From Halanaerobiaceae bacterium (GTDB lineage Bacteria; Bacillota; Halanaerobiia; Halanaerobiales; DTU029), in NCBI GenBank assembly GCA_012521855.1, contig JAAYLO010000152.1:1-5795 (forward strand): a stretch of DNA of 5,795 bases, given 5' to 3'. Within the stretch, counting starts at the first letter, position 1; each line of letters begins with the position of its first letter. Position numbers and translations under genes: made by a program. The notes beneath the pieces were generated by a model, which had not been told where the DNA came from, did no database searches, and saw nothing but the letters and a program-made list of their open reading frames with translations. Below are positions 1-5,795 of this stretch, piece by piece.

Positions 1-620
1 ACAATAAGCTGTATAGGCATACCAAGGGCAAAAGCCATCCTTTCTTGCCCCAGGACCGGACCTACACTGATTGTAATAACCGGTTGTCCGGTAATTGGAG
101 ACGGTTCAGGTTCATTTATCACAGAAAGATAATAATCACTTGATGTTATCTCTTCTGTAGGTTGTTCTTCTCCGGGAGGCTGCCTGTACCCGACGGAAAT
201 ACCTCCTACTCCATCTGCTACCACTGTATCTTCATATACCAAAAACAAATTCTCTAAGAGGCCTTCTGCTCTCTCAAATTTCTGTTCCAGATATTTTGAT
301 ATGATGTCTATTCTCCTTTGATCCAGCCTGTTGGTCCTCATGGCATCTTCAAGTGTCTGAATGAAGAAGGGCTGTGTAACTATTTCTATAGCCTGTTCTT
401 CCAACAGTTTTATTCCGAGATCAATCTGATTGTTTTTTTCAATAACACAGTTCAACAAAGATTCACTGGCTTCATTTTCCAGATATAATCTGGCGAAAAA
501 ACTTGAAGAAAACAAACTGATCAACATCGGGACTAACATACATATTAACAATACGCCAAAAAATTTCCAAAACAAACTACTCTTCATTTTTACTTTTGAT
601 TGAAATTTTGTTTTCTCCAT
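1..620 (-). CDS. Methyl-accepting chemotaxis-type sensor, N-terminal part (partial, runs off left edge)
   Basis: The 5' 206 codons of a membrane sensor; the frame stays open to the window edge. A short basic N-terminus (K/R-rich, residues 1-14) is followed by one hydrophobic membrane segment at about 15-37, then an extracytoplasmic region. That region starts with a long helix (about 45-125) and enters a Cache-like fold: the stretch LENLFLVYEDTVVADG (about 122-137), then SDYYLSVI (161-168) and SPITGQPVITISVGPV (about 174-189). The order of a DYY element followed by TGQPVI and a hydrophobic strand is typical of dCache ligand-binding domains in Firmicute chemoreceptors. The HAMP and signalling domains would lie beyond the edge, so a Cache histidine kinase or diguanylate cyclase is not excluded. 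The start is fixed by AAGGAG at 630-635, nine bases before the ATG; the next in-frame ATG (codon 12) has no such site. It is separated from the upstream operon by a terminator and its own long leader. Confidence 0.8.
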   Translation of the reverse strand, partial: MEKTKFQSKVKMKSSLFWKFFGVLLICMLVPMLISLFSSSFFARLYLENEASESLLNCVIEKNNQIDLGIKLLEEQAIEIVTQPFFIQTLEDAMRTNRLDQRRIDIISKYLEQKFERAEGLLENLFLVYEDTVVADGVGGISVGYRQPPGEEQPTEEITSSDYYLSVINEPEPSPITGQPVITISVGPVLGQERMAFALGMPIQLI

Positions 621-932
621 CTTTCAGTTCTCCTTACTTCTTTAGTTTTTTCTTCACAAAACAAAATAGTACAAAAACAAAATCACAAGTATATAAAGAC
701 TTTCAAAATAACAATATTATGTGAAGATAACTAAATAATAATATCACCTCTCTTTCCTGAAATAATTTATCAAATTCGTCACAACTCAAAGGTTTTTTCT
801 TTTTTTCTTAATATTTCGACATTTTATGGCTTTTATTTTCTTCATTATCTTTTTATGGTAATCTCCCCTTTATATTTTTCTCTATTTATGCAAAATGTCC
901 TTCTTATAAAAGCATTTTTCTTTTATCTTTTT
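621..932 (-). promoter_or_regulatory. AT-rich leader/promoter region of the chemoreceptor-like gene
   Basis: About 310 bp without a credible gene, strongly purine-skewed on the minus strand. Core promoter candidates on that strand are all weak. They are TATACT (688-693) with TTGTTA (709-714) only 15 bases upstream; TATAAA (869-874) with a poor -35; and a sigma-28-like GGTGATAT (741-748) with TAAA (766-769), at 17 bases rather than the usual 15 or so. Two matches to the Spo0A box core TGNCGAA lie at 815-821 and 775-781. No riboswitch fold was recognised. The choice of promoter cannot be settled from sequence alone. Confidence 0.35.
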
Positions 933-963
933 AAAAAAAATAACCCGGATTAATTAATCCGGG
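933..963 (-). terminator. Rho-independent terminator of the four-gene operon
   Basis: Positions 944-963 form a perfect 20-bp palindrome: CCCGGATTAA followed by its exact reverse complement. Read on the minus strand it is followed by TTA and then eight consecutive T (940-933), which is the classic hairpin plus U-tract. On the plus strand no T-run follows, so it should act only on leftward transcription. It lies about 65 bp past the oxidoreductase stop codon and before the chemoreceptor leader, which sets the 3' end of the operon. The 64 bp between stop codon and hairpin hold only a weak 5-bp stem (about 1001-1018). Confidence 0.9.
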
Positions 964-1027
964 ACTGATTCTTACGGGATCTTCCTCAATTACAATTTAA
1001 GCAGGAGCAATTCTGCTATAGAGGAAA

Positions 1028-2266
1028 TCATTTATCCAGTTTAACTACTACTCCATGTTCACGCGCTCTCTCTGCAGCAAAGGCTATTCTGTGGCTTTCC
1101 AGTGAATCTTCCAGAGTGGTGCTGTATGCAGTATTCACATGGGAATCCTGAAGAAATTGAACAAAATGATTCATCAGGCCTTCATCACCGCCCCCATGGC
1201 CTTCATTGGGTGCACTTACCCTGATTATCTCCGGTTCTCTGCCAAATCTGTCAATTACTATTTCACCTTCTTCAAAGTCTGCCCTTATTTCACCAAGACT
1301 TCCATAAAAGATGGTTTTTCTGGTAATCCTGGCTGAAAAGGCAGTCAGGGCAAAGTTCACTTCCAGATTGCCTTCCAGAGTCATCCGGACACTCTGGACC
1401 TCCGGGACATTATTATCACATTTATATACACAACGGCCATAAGGGCCCTCTCTCAGGGCTTTTATTCTACCCTCCCGGGAGAGATCCTCTGTAATGACAG
1501 ATACAGGCCATCCCTCATCTTCACCAAGGTATATCTTCTGTGCAGCATAAGGACAATCCTCCACAATGGCACAATCCAGACAACGGCCGGCAGCTCCATC
1601 CGGGAAATTATCAGCAGTAAAATACTCCAGTGTTGCATGACTTGACAACTCCTTACACTTTCTCCCTGTAAGCCAGTATATCAGATCCAGATCATGACAA
1701 CTCTTGGCCAGGATAATGGGTGCAGCTTTTTCTGTGTTTCTCCAGTTCCCCCTTACATAACTGTGTGCAAAGTGATAATAACCTATATTCTCCAGGTGAT
1801 CTATAAAACGTATTTCCCCAATGATCTCCTTTGACAATATTTTTTTCAACCTGGTATAAAAGGGAGTATATCTTAAAACATGTGCCACAAGTATCCTGCC
1901 ATCCAGTTCCCTGGCTTTTTCAGCAAGCCTTTTAGTCTCCTGCCAGTCTGTAGCAATTGGTTTTTCCAGAAGTATTTTGTATCCCTTTTCCAGGGCCTTT
2001 ATGGCAGGCTCTACATGCATTGTATCCATGGTAGCGATTATAATACCATCCGCCAGTCTCTCCCTTTCCAGCAAATCAAACCAGGACTGGAATTGATATT
2101 CATCCTTTATATCGTGTTCTTCAGCAAATCTCTTTCTCCTCACCGGATCAGGCTCTGCAACAGCCACTGCCTGAATTATATCCTGGTGCCTTTTGATATA
2201 GCCGCCATAAACCCTGCCTCCCCGGTTACCCGCGCCTATTACTGCAACGGTTAAGGGTTTTTTCAT
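1028..2266 (-). CDS. Gfo/Idh/MocA-family NAD(P)-dependent oxidoreductase with a five-Cys cluster
   Basis: A 412-residue cytoplasmic dehydrogenase, normal to slightly long for the family, which typically oxidises or reduces sugars, inositols and related polyols. An N-terminal Rossmann fold begins with VAVIGAGNRGG (GxGxxG at 11-16). The EKP motif (101-103) carries the conserved lysine. The substrate domain contains KSCHDLDLIYWLTG (188-201), with His191 and Asp192 in the usual active-site region. Five cysteines (229, 232, 238, 279, 283; CxxC-x5-C and CxxxC) suggest a structural metal site, a feature I recall from a subgroup of the family; metal binding is inference. The start is the second ATG (2266): AAGGGAG at 2276-2282 sits nine bases before it, whereas it directly abuts the first ATG at 2275, which would add only three residues. 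It is the last gene of the operon. The substrate is unknown. Confidence 0.88.
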   Translation of the reverse strand: MKKPLTVAVIGAGNRGGRVYGGYIKRHQDIIQAVAVAEPDPVRRKRFAEEHDIKDEYQFQSWFDLLERERLADGIIIATMDTMHVEPAIKALEKGYKILLEKPIATDWQETKRLAEKARELDGRILVAHVLRYTPFYTRLKKILSKEIIGEIRFIDHLENIGYYHFAHSYVRGNWRNTEKAAPIILAKSCHDLDLIYWLTGRKCKELSSHATLEYFTADNFPDGAAGRCLDCAIVEDCPYAAQKIYLGEDEGWPVSVITEDLSREGRIKALREGPYGRCVYKCDNNVPEVQSVRMTLEGNLEVNFALTAFSARITRKTIFYGSLGEIRADFEEGEIVIDRFGREPEIIRVSAPNEGHGGGDEGLMNHFVQFLQDSHVNTAYSTTLEDSLESHRIAFAAERAREHGVVVKLDK

Positions 2267-2275
2267 GCCAATCAT

Positions 2276-2282
2276 CTCCCTT
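2276..2282 (-). promoter_or_regulatory. Ribosome binding site that decides the oxidoreductase start
   Basis: AAGGGAG on the minus strand ends immediately before an ATG at 2275, leaving no spacer, but lies exactly nine bases before the in-frame ATG at 2266. The spacing favours 2266 as the start. Confidence 0.7.
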
Positions 2283-2296
2283 GAAAGTTCCTATTT

Positions 2297-3604
2297 TTAC
2301 TGAATTTTTTCCCTGATTTCCCTTACCTGTTCTTCATCAAGATCATAGCCGTAATTGAAAGCTAAAAATGCTATAATACACAGTATACCTGCAATCGGAG
2401 CAGTAAGATATATACCGCCCGGCTCAGCCTTATTATAGCCAAAAAGGTTAAATAATATTGAAAGGGTAAACCAGGAAGATAATCCAATAACCATTTTGTT
2501 GGCAAGACCCTGAATACCAAAAAACATGGCCTGTCTTTCCTGACCGGTTTCATATGTATCCTGATCCGTAATATCGGCGATAATGGCATTTGGGATAATA
2601 AAGATAGAACTGATCGGTACCCCGGCAAGGGCTACTACCGCAAAGCCAAACCATCCTTTATCAAAGAAGAGGTATGGCCGCCCGATTAAGTAAATCAGGG
2701 AAAGAATAAAAGCTGCCAGTATCATGCTGATATTGAATATTTTTTTCTTTCCATATTTCTTGCTCAAAATCATTATCGCTGGAGATACAGCTACAGCAGC
2801 CAGGAAAGTACCGCCCAGCATCAGGCCTGAACCCTGTTCGTCAAGCCCCATCAAAACACTTCCGATATAGGGGGCAGCTATAGTCAGCATGTTTACGGTA
2901 AACCAGAGTAAAAGATTAGCAATCTGATAAAAAACAAAATTTCTGTTTTTCAGGACCAGCCGGCAGCTTTCCAGGAAACCTGGAGCATCTGTACTCCGGA
3001 CATGTTGTTTTTCTTTAACTGCCAATACCGGCATGTAAAAAAAGATGAGAGAAATAAGGCCCAGTACAGGCCCCATGATCCTGTATCCATGCTTATTTAT
3101 CAAAATACCTGCCAGTGTTGAGGACATTATCAGTCCCAGGATATTGGCCACTGTTTGATAGGTGGAGACGGTTATCCTTTCATCAGGATCAGGGCTTATC
3201 TCAGGCAATAGGGCCAGATATGGTGCTACAACTACTGTGAAGAAAAAGAAAAAAGTGCTCATCATGATTGCCAGATAATAGAAATTATAAATGCTCTGCC
3301 TTCCGACTATAGGAAACCAGATCAAAATAAAGCTTAATACAAGTGGTAAAGACCCATATTTTATGAAGGGTATCCGTCTCCCGCTCCTGTGTGTCGAATT
3401 ATCACTCCAGTAGGCAACAAGAGGGTCTGCAACTGCATCAACTATCCTTCCGATGAGAAGAGCATAACCAATCAGGGCTATACTGATAAACCCCTCTTTA
3501 TCCGGCGGTGCGTAATAAAATGAGTACCATGTGACCAGAGTCTGGGTTGTCAGGGCTACTGACAGATAAGCACTGGAATACATGAGCTGATTCCTTAATT
3601 TCAC
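2297..3604 (-). CDS. GPH-family (MelB-like) cation:glycoside symporter, MFS fold
   Basis: A 435-residue inner-membrane transporter with about 12 hydrophobic segments, the usual length for glycoside-pentoside-hexuronide:cation symporters. The family signature spans about 51-85: DAVADP then SDNSTHRSGRRIPFI, the MelB-type DxxxDP followed by the cytoplasmic loop with RxGRR. Asp56 and Asp60 match the MelB pair (Asp55/Asp59) that binds the coupling cation. The second-half signature IPNAIIADITDQDTYETGQ (about 337-355) is also present. The helix-I aspartate used for sugar binding in MelB (Asp19) has no counterpart in YLSVALTTQTLVTW, so the substrate is probably not a melibiose-like galactoside. The start is GTG, nine bases after AAGGAG (3614-3619); an ATG at 3611 is out of frame. 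The gene lies about 44 bp after the intact nitrilase and about 30 bp before the oxidoreductase, suggesting it imports their substrate. Confidence 0.88.
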   Translation of the reverse strand: MKLRNQLMYSSAYLSVALTTQTLVTWYSFYYAPPDKEGFISIALIGYALLIGRIVDAVADPLVAYWSDNSTHRSGRRIPFIKYGSLPLVLSFILIWFPIVGRQSIYNFYYLAIMMSTFFFFFTVVVAPYLALLPEISPDPDERITVSTYQTVANILGLIMSSTLAGILINKHGYRIMGPVLGLISLIFFYMPVLAVKEKQHVRSTDAPGFLESCRLVLKNRNFVFYQIANLLLWFTVNMLTIAAPYIGSVLMGLDEQGSGLMLGGTFLAAVAVSPAIMILSKKYGKKKIFNISMILAAFILSLIYLIGRPYLFFDKGWFGFAVVALAGVPISSIFIIPNAIIADITDQDTYETGQERQAMFFGIQGLANKMVIGLSSWFTLSILFNLFGYNKAEPGGIYLTAPIAGILCIIAFLAFNYGYDLDEEQVREIREKIQ

Positions 3605-3648
3605 TTTCCATCACTCCTTAAAAAATATCAATCCTCTCCAGCCAGCAA

Positions 3649-4746
3649 TCATTCTTCAATAAGCTGATATATAACAGGAAAATACCTCTTTTCAAAACCC
3701 CTGTTTTCCTCTCTGCCCAACTCCTTTCTGTATTCTCTGAGACTATTGAAATCAAGTTCTGCGAATACTATATCCTCCCGGTCATGATACCTGGATTCAG
3801 CAAGTATTCCGTCTTTATTTTCCGTCAATGGTATAGGGGCGTATATCCCGGACTGGCCTGTTAATATAAATCCCAGGAAATCACCAACCATTGCACTCTT
3901 TATACCATAGACAGGGCTTTCCTGTACCCTCCCCCAGATACCCCGGAGGGCGGCCCAGTAGTTATAATCCGCATCCGGATTGGCAATGGGGATTATAACA
4001 ATATCCGCCTCCTTTTGACAGGCAATCCGAAAGGTCTCAAAATATGTTGCATCCATACAGACAGGAAAGGCCAGTCTTCCTATAGCGGTGGATACTACAG
4101 CCAGTTCCTCACCGGCTTTTATCCCCCACTCCCCTTCCATGGGCAGGAGATGGTTTTTCTTCTGGCTGCCCAGCAGAGTCCCATCAGGCCCAAATAAATA
4201 AGAGATATTATAAACAGCACCGGTATTTGTATTCCCGGGAAACAGTCCACTGCCAGCCATAATGTAGACACTGTACTTCCTGGCAAGGGCAGAAAAAATA
4301 CTCAGGCTGATTTTTTTGATAACCGGTCCGATAAAGGCAAGTATATCAGCTATGCTGATACCTTCACCCAGTTCAGCCAGTATATCATCAAGACCAGCAG
4401 CATCATCCTCTTCAGTGTCAGTATTATCCATATCCGTAATCCCGGGCAGGAAGCCCAGGAACTGGACCAGATTGTCTTCCGGGAAAACAAGTAATTCTGC
4501 TCCTTCCCTACTGGCCTTAAACACTAATTCTTCCATTTTATCAGCAAAGCGGAAGGGGTTGTTATATAATTCCGCCTTTACCTGGATAGCAGCAACCCTG
4601 ACTCCTGAATAATCCTTCCTGGAAAGAGCGTATCTTTTCCCTTCCAATCCTTTTTTGCTTTTCATGATATATCTTTTCAGCCTGCCCGGTCTATACCTGT
4701 AATCCAGATATAATTTGAACAGATCGTTTTTGAGTCTGTCGATCAT
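3649..4746 (-). CDS. Carbon-nitrogen hydrolase (nitrilase superfamily), catalytic triad intact
   Basis: A 365-residue cytoplasmic amidase/nitrilase-fold enzyme expected to hydrolyse an amide or related C-N bond. Numbered from the ATG at 4746, the triad is complete: Glu90 in LLVFPEDN, Lys197 in KKNHLLP, and Cys230 in FPVCMDATYFE. Two features exceed the usual size of about 270-300 residues. One is a basic N-terminal extension of about 48 residues before the first strand (VRVAAIQV). The other is an enlarged segment between Glu90 and YIMAGS, with an acidic run (about 105-121) and a hydrophobic helix-like part (about 127-156). The motif WAALRGIWGRVQE (about 264-276) is shared in form with the upstream paralogue. 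A GTG at 4758 would add four residues and has its own AAGGAG-like site; the ATG is preferred because its ATGA overlaps the upstream stop and GGTGGAG lies six bases before it. The substrate class cannot be assigned. Confidence 0.85.
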   Translation of the reverse strand: MIDRLKNDLFKLYLDYRYRPGRLKRYIMKSKKGLEGKRYALSRKDYSGVRVAAIQVKAELYNNPFRFADKMEELVFKASREGAELLVFPEDNLVQFLGFLPGITDMDNTDTEEDDAAGLDDILAELGEGISIADILAFIGPVIKKISLSIFSALARKYSVYIMAGSGLFPGNTNTGAVYNISYLFGPDGTLLGSQKKNHLLPMEGEWGIKAGEELAVVSTAIGRLAFPVCMDATYFETFRIACQKEADIVIIPIANPDADYNYWAALRGIWGRVQESPVYGIKSAMVGDFLGFILTGQSGIYAPIPLTENKDGILAESRYHDREDIVFAELDFNSLREYRKELGREENRGFEKRYFPVIYQLIEE

Positions 4747-5669
4747 ATTCTTCTCCACCCCCTCATCTCCTTACAATACAGGGAAGGGTTAAGGTGTTTC
4801 AGAAGCGGATATGAACTCTGAATTCTTTTCAGTCCATTTATATCTATTTCAGCAGTTATGACTTTGAAACCGTCTACTTCACTGTATACACCTGAAATAT
4901 CCTCAAAGTAGGGTTCTATTGATTTCTTACGGGCATTTTCCTCTTTTCCCACTGGAGCCAGAATTCCGGTCCTGTAGGGGGTTATTTCACAGGGCCCGTG
5001 AACCAGATTCTGTCCGCCCAAACTCGCTTCCAGTGCGATAAATTGATTCTGCTGTACCTGTGACCAGATACCTGCCATCTGCTGCCAGCAATTAGCCGGG
5101 AAACTCTCATTGAAGCCCATTCTGTTAACAGCAAGAACTATCTCAACTTTTTCAAGTGCCATTACCCTTCCTATCTCCGGGTGCCAGCAGTCTCTTCCTG
5201 AAATCAGGCCTATCTTCCCCAGTTCTGTTTCGGCATAGTTAATTGTTTTAGCTGCTTTTATGCAGTTTCCTCCAGGCTCCCCCATATCATCTCCAGGTCC
5301 GGATGATTTCACCTTTCCGGCAGGATAGAGCTGCTGCTGTTTCAGAATAATTTCACCATCTGGATTAAATAAAAAGCTGGAGAAATAAAAGGCTCCCCCT
5401 TCTTCTTCCAGCAAAACACCCGGTGAAAAGTAAACTGAATGCCCCCTGGCAATCCCTGAAGCCAGATCCAGAAGCAAAGAATATTCCTCTCCCAGCCCCC
5501 CTTTGACTATATTACCGGCTCCGGATAAATCATCTTCAGGGTAATATCCAAGCAATACCAGAAGAGGACTGTTTTCTATTTTACTGATCAGTTTCAGCTC
5601 CTTAATTTTTATCAAATCTTCTTTTATTGAACAGTCTGACATGCTCTGGATTATTGCACATTTAAACAT
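4743..5669 (-). CDS. Nitrilase-superfamily homologue with degenerate active site (probable pseudoenzyme)
   Basis: A 308-residue protein with the carbon-nitrogen hydrolase fold: first strand FKCAIIQ (2-8), Glu45 in GYYPEDD, FNPDGEIILKQQQLYP (101-116), and GKIGLISGRDCWHPE (151-165). Aligned by eye with the family, only the glutamate survives. The lysine of the usual KxHL element is Gln111, with Lys110 one residue off. The nucleophile in the usual CxD position is Gly158 (GRD), with a cysteine at 161 just after the aspartate. Gly158 is GGA, two changes from a Cys codon, so a single sequencing error does not explain it. WQQMAGIWSQVQQ (about 195-207) parallels WAALRGIWGRVQE of the next gene, so the two appear to be diverged paralogues. 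It is the first gene of the operon. The start is fixed by GGAGGGAG (5676-5683). It may be a partner subunit, a sensor, or an enzyme with altered chemistry; the fold is clear, the function is not. Confidence 0.8.
   Translation of the reverse strand: MFKCAIIQSMSDCSIKEDLIKIKELKLISKIENSPLLVLLGYYPEDDLSGAGNIVKGGLGEEYSLLLDLASGIARGHSVYFSPGVLLEEEGGAFYFSSFLFNPDGEIILKQQQLYPAGKVKSSGPGDDMGEPGGNCIKAAKTINYAETELGKIGLISGRDCWHPEIGRVMALEKVEIVLAVNRMGFNESFPANCWQQMAGIWSQVQQNQFIALEASLGGQNLVHGPCEITPYRTGILAPVGKEENARKKSIEPYFEDISGVYSEVDGFKVITAEIDINGLKRIQSSYPLLKHLNPSLYCKEMRGWRRI
4747..4759 (-). promoter_or_regulatory. Ribosome binding site inside the 3' end of the upstream gene; ATGA coupling
   Basis: GGTGGAG (4753-4759) lies in the last codons of the upstream nitrilase-like gene, six bases before the ATG at 4746. 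That ATG shares ATGA with the upstream TGA stop (4743-4745), a layout typical of translational coupling and roughly equal synthesis of the two proteins. A competing GTG start at 4758 has GGAG at 4767-4770 eight bases upstream. Confidence 0.65.
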
Positions 5670-5795
5670 ATCCGTCTCCCTCCAGACTTAAAAAAGCAGA
5701 AAATTTATTGTACTGATATTTCTAAATATACACTTAATATATATTTCAACAGGCAAAAATTTTATCCTGCATTCAGAATTTAAGTAATTAGCTGC
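5670..5795 (-). promoter_or_regulatory. Leader and probable promoter region of the four-gene operon
   Basis: A 126-bp AT-rich region upstream of the first operon gene, with no gene visible on either strand. On the minus strand TTGAAA (5744-5749) could be a -35 element, but its 17-base-spaced -10 (TTTAGA, 5721-5726) is poor. TATATT (5725-5730) and TACAAT (5707-5712) are better -10 matches without a well-placed -35. The inverted repeat at 5724-5746 overlaps this zone. GGAGGGAG (5676-5683) is the ribosome binding site. Confidence 0.4.
5724..5746. repeat. Imperfect 9-bp inverted repeat, possible operator
   Basis: On the minus strand AAATATATA, five bases (TTAAG), then TGTATATTT: 9-bp arms with one mismatch. 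It overlaps the best -35/-10 candidates of the operon, where a repressor would be expected to bind. Such AT-only repeats also arise by chance in AT-rich DNA, and no regulator gene lies in the window to pair with it. Confidence 0.35.

Noticed and set aside
741..769. Sigma-28-type promoter (TAAA ... GGTGATAT), attractive because chemoreceptor genes often use it.
   Set aside because: The spacer is 17 bases instead of about 15 and the -10 matches only six of eight bases; kept only as a weak option in the leader entry.
786..845. A 19-codon minus-strand reading frame (MKKIKAIKCRNIKKKRKNL) in the leader of the chemoreceptor-like gene, with GGGGAG upstream.
   Set aside because: The purine-rich site is 16 bases from the ATG, too far for normal initiation, and the lysine-rich composition is what A-rich DNA gives by chance.
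1001..1018. Short stem AGCAG/CTGCT just after the oxidoreductase stop codon as a second terminator.
   Set aside because: Only five base pairs with an eight-base loop and no T-run; the hairpin at 944-963 is far stronger.
1880..2254. Plus-strand open frame of about 124 codons opposite the oxidoreductase; similar plus-strand frames occur at 1139-1336, 4015-4197 and 4316-4612.
   Set aside because: They lie wholly antisense to genes with clear family motifs, have no family resemblance, and are shadows of the real reading frames.
2371..2628. Minus-strand 85-codon frame within the symporter gene.
   Set aside because: It overlaps the symporter in another frame; the symporter's conserved C-terminal signature is in the main frame, so this is an out-of-frame shadow.

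Overview
The window looks like a piece of an AT-rich, low-to-mid GC bacterial chromosome, most likely from an anaerobic Firmicute (Bacillota; a Halanaerobiales- or Clostridia-like background would fit). The basis is strong purine-rich Shine-Dalgarno sites (AAGGAG, GGAGG) before every gene, use of GTG as a start, very AT-rich intergenic DNA, an intrinsic hairpin/U-tract terminator and the style of the chemoreceptor. The taxon is an inference; no rRNA or marker gene is present.

Everything is on the minus strand, so the region reads from right to left. A 126-bp AT-rich leader (5670-5795) with an imperfect inverted repeat precedes a tight four-gene cluster: a nitrilase-fold protein that has lost at least two of its three catalytic residues (4743-5669); a second nitrilase-fold protein with an intact Glu-Lys-Cys triad (3649-4746), whose ATG overlaps the first gene's TGA; a MelB-like GPH-family cation symporter (2297-3604); and a Gfo/Idh/MocA NAD(P)-dependent oxidoreductase with a five-cysteine cluster (1028-2266). 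Gaps are -4, about 44 and about 30 bp, so the four genes are very probably one operon. It ends at a clear intrinsic terminator (933-963). A separate unit follows: about 320 bp of extremely AT-rich leader DNA and then the 5' part of a chemoreceptor-like gene (1-620) that runs off the left edge.

Taken together, the cluster looks like a small catabolic module. A cation-coupled symporter would import a glycoside- or polyol-like compound, the dehydrogenase would oxidise it, and the paired nitrilase-fold proteins would cleave or rearrange a C-N (amide) bond, with the degenerate one perhaps acting as a structural or regulatory partner. The substrate cannot be read from the sequence. No mobile element, CRISPR array, tRNA or rRNA was seen.
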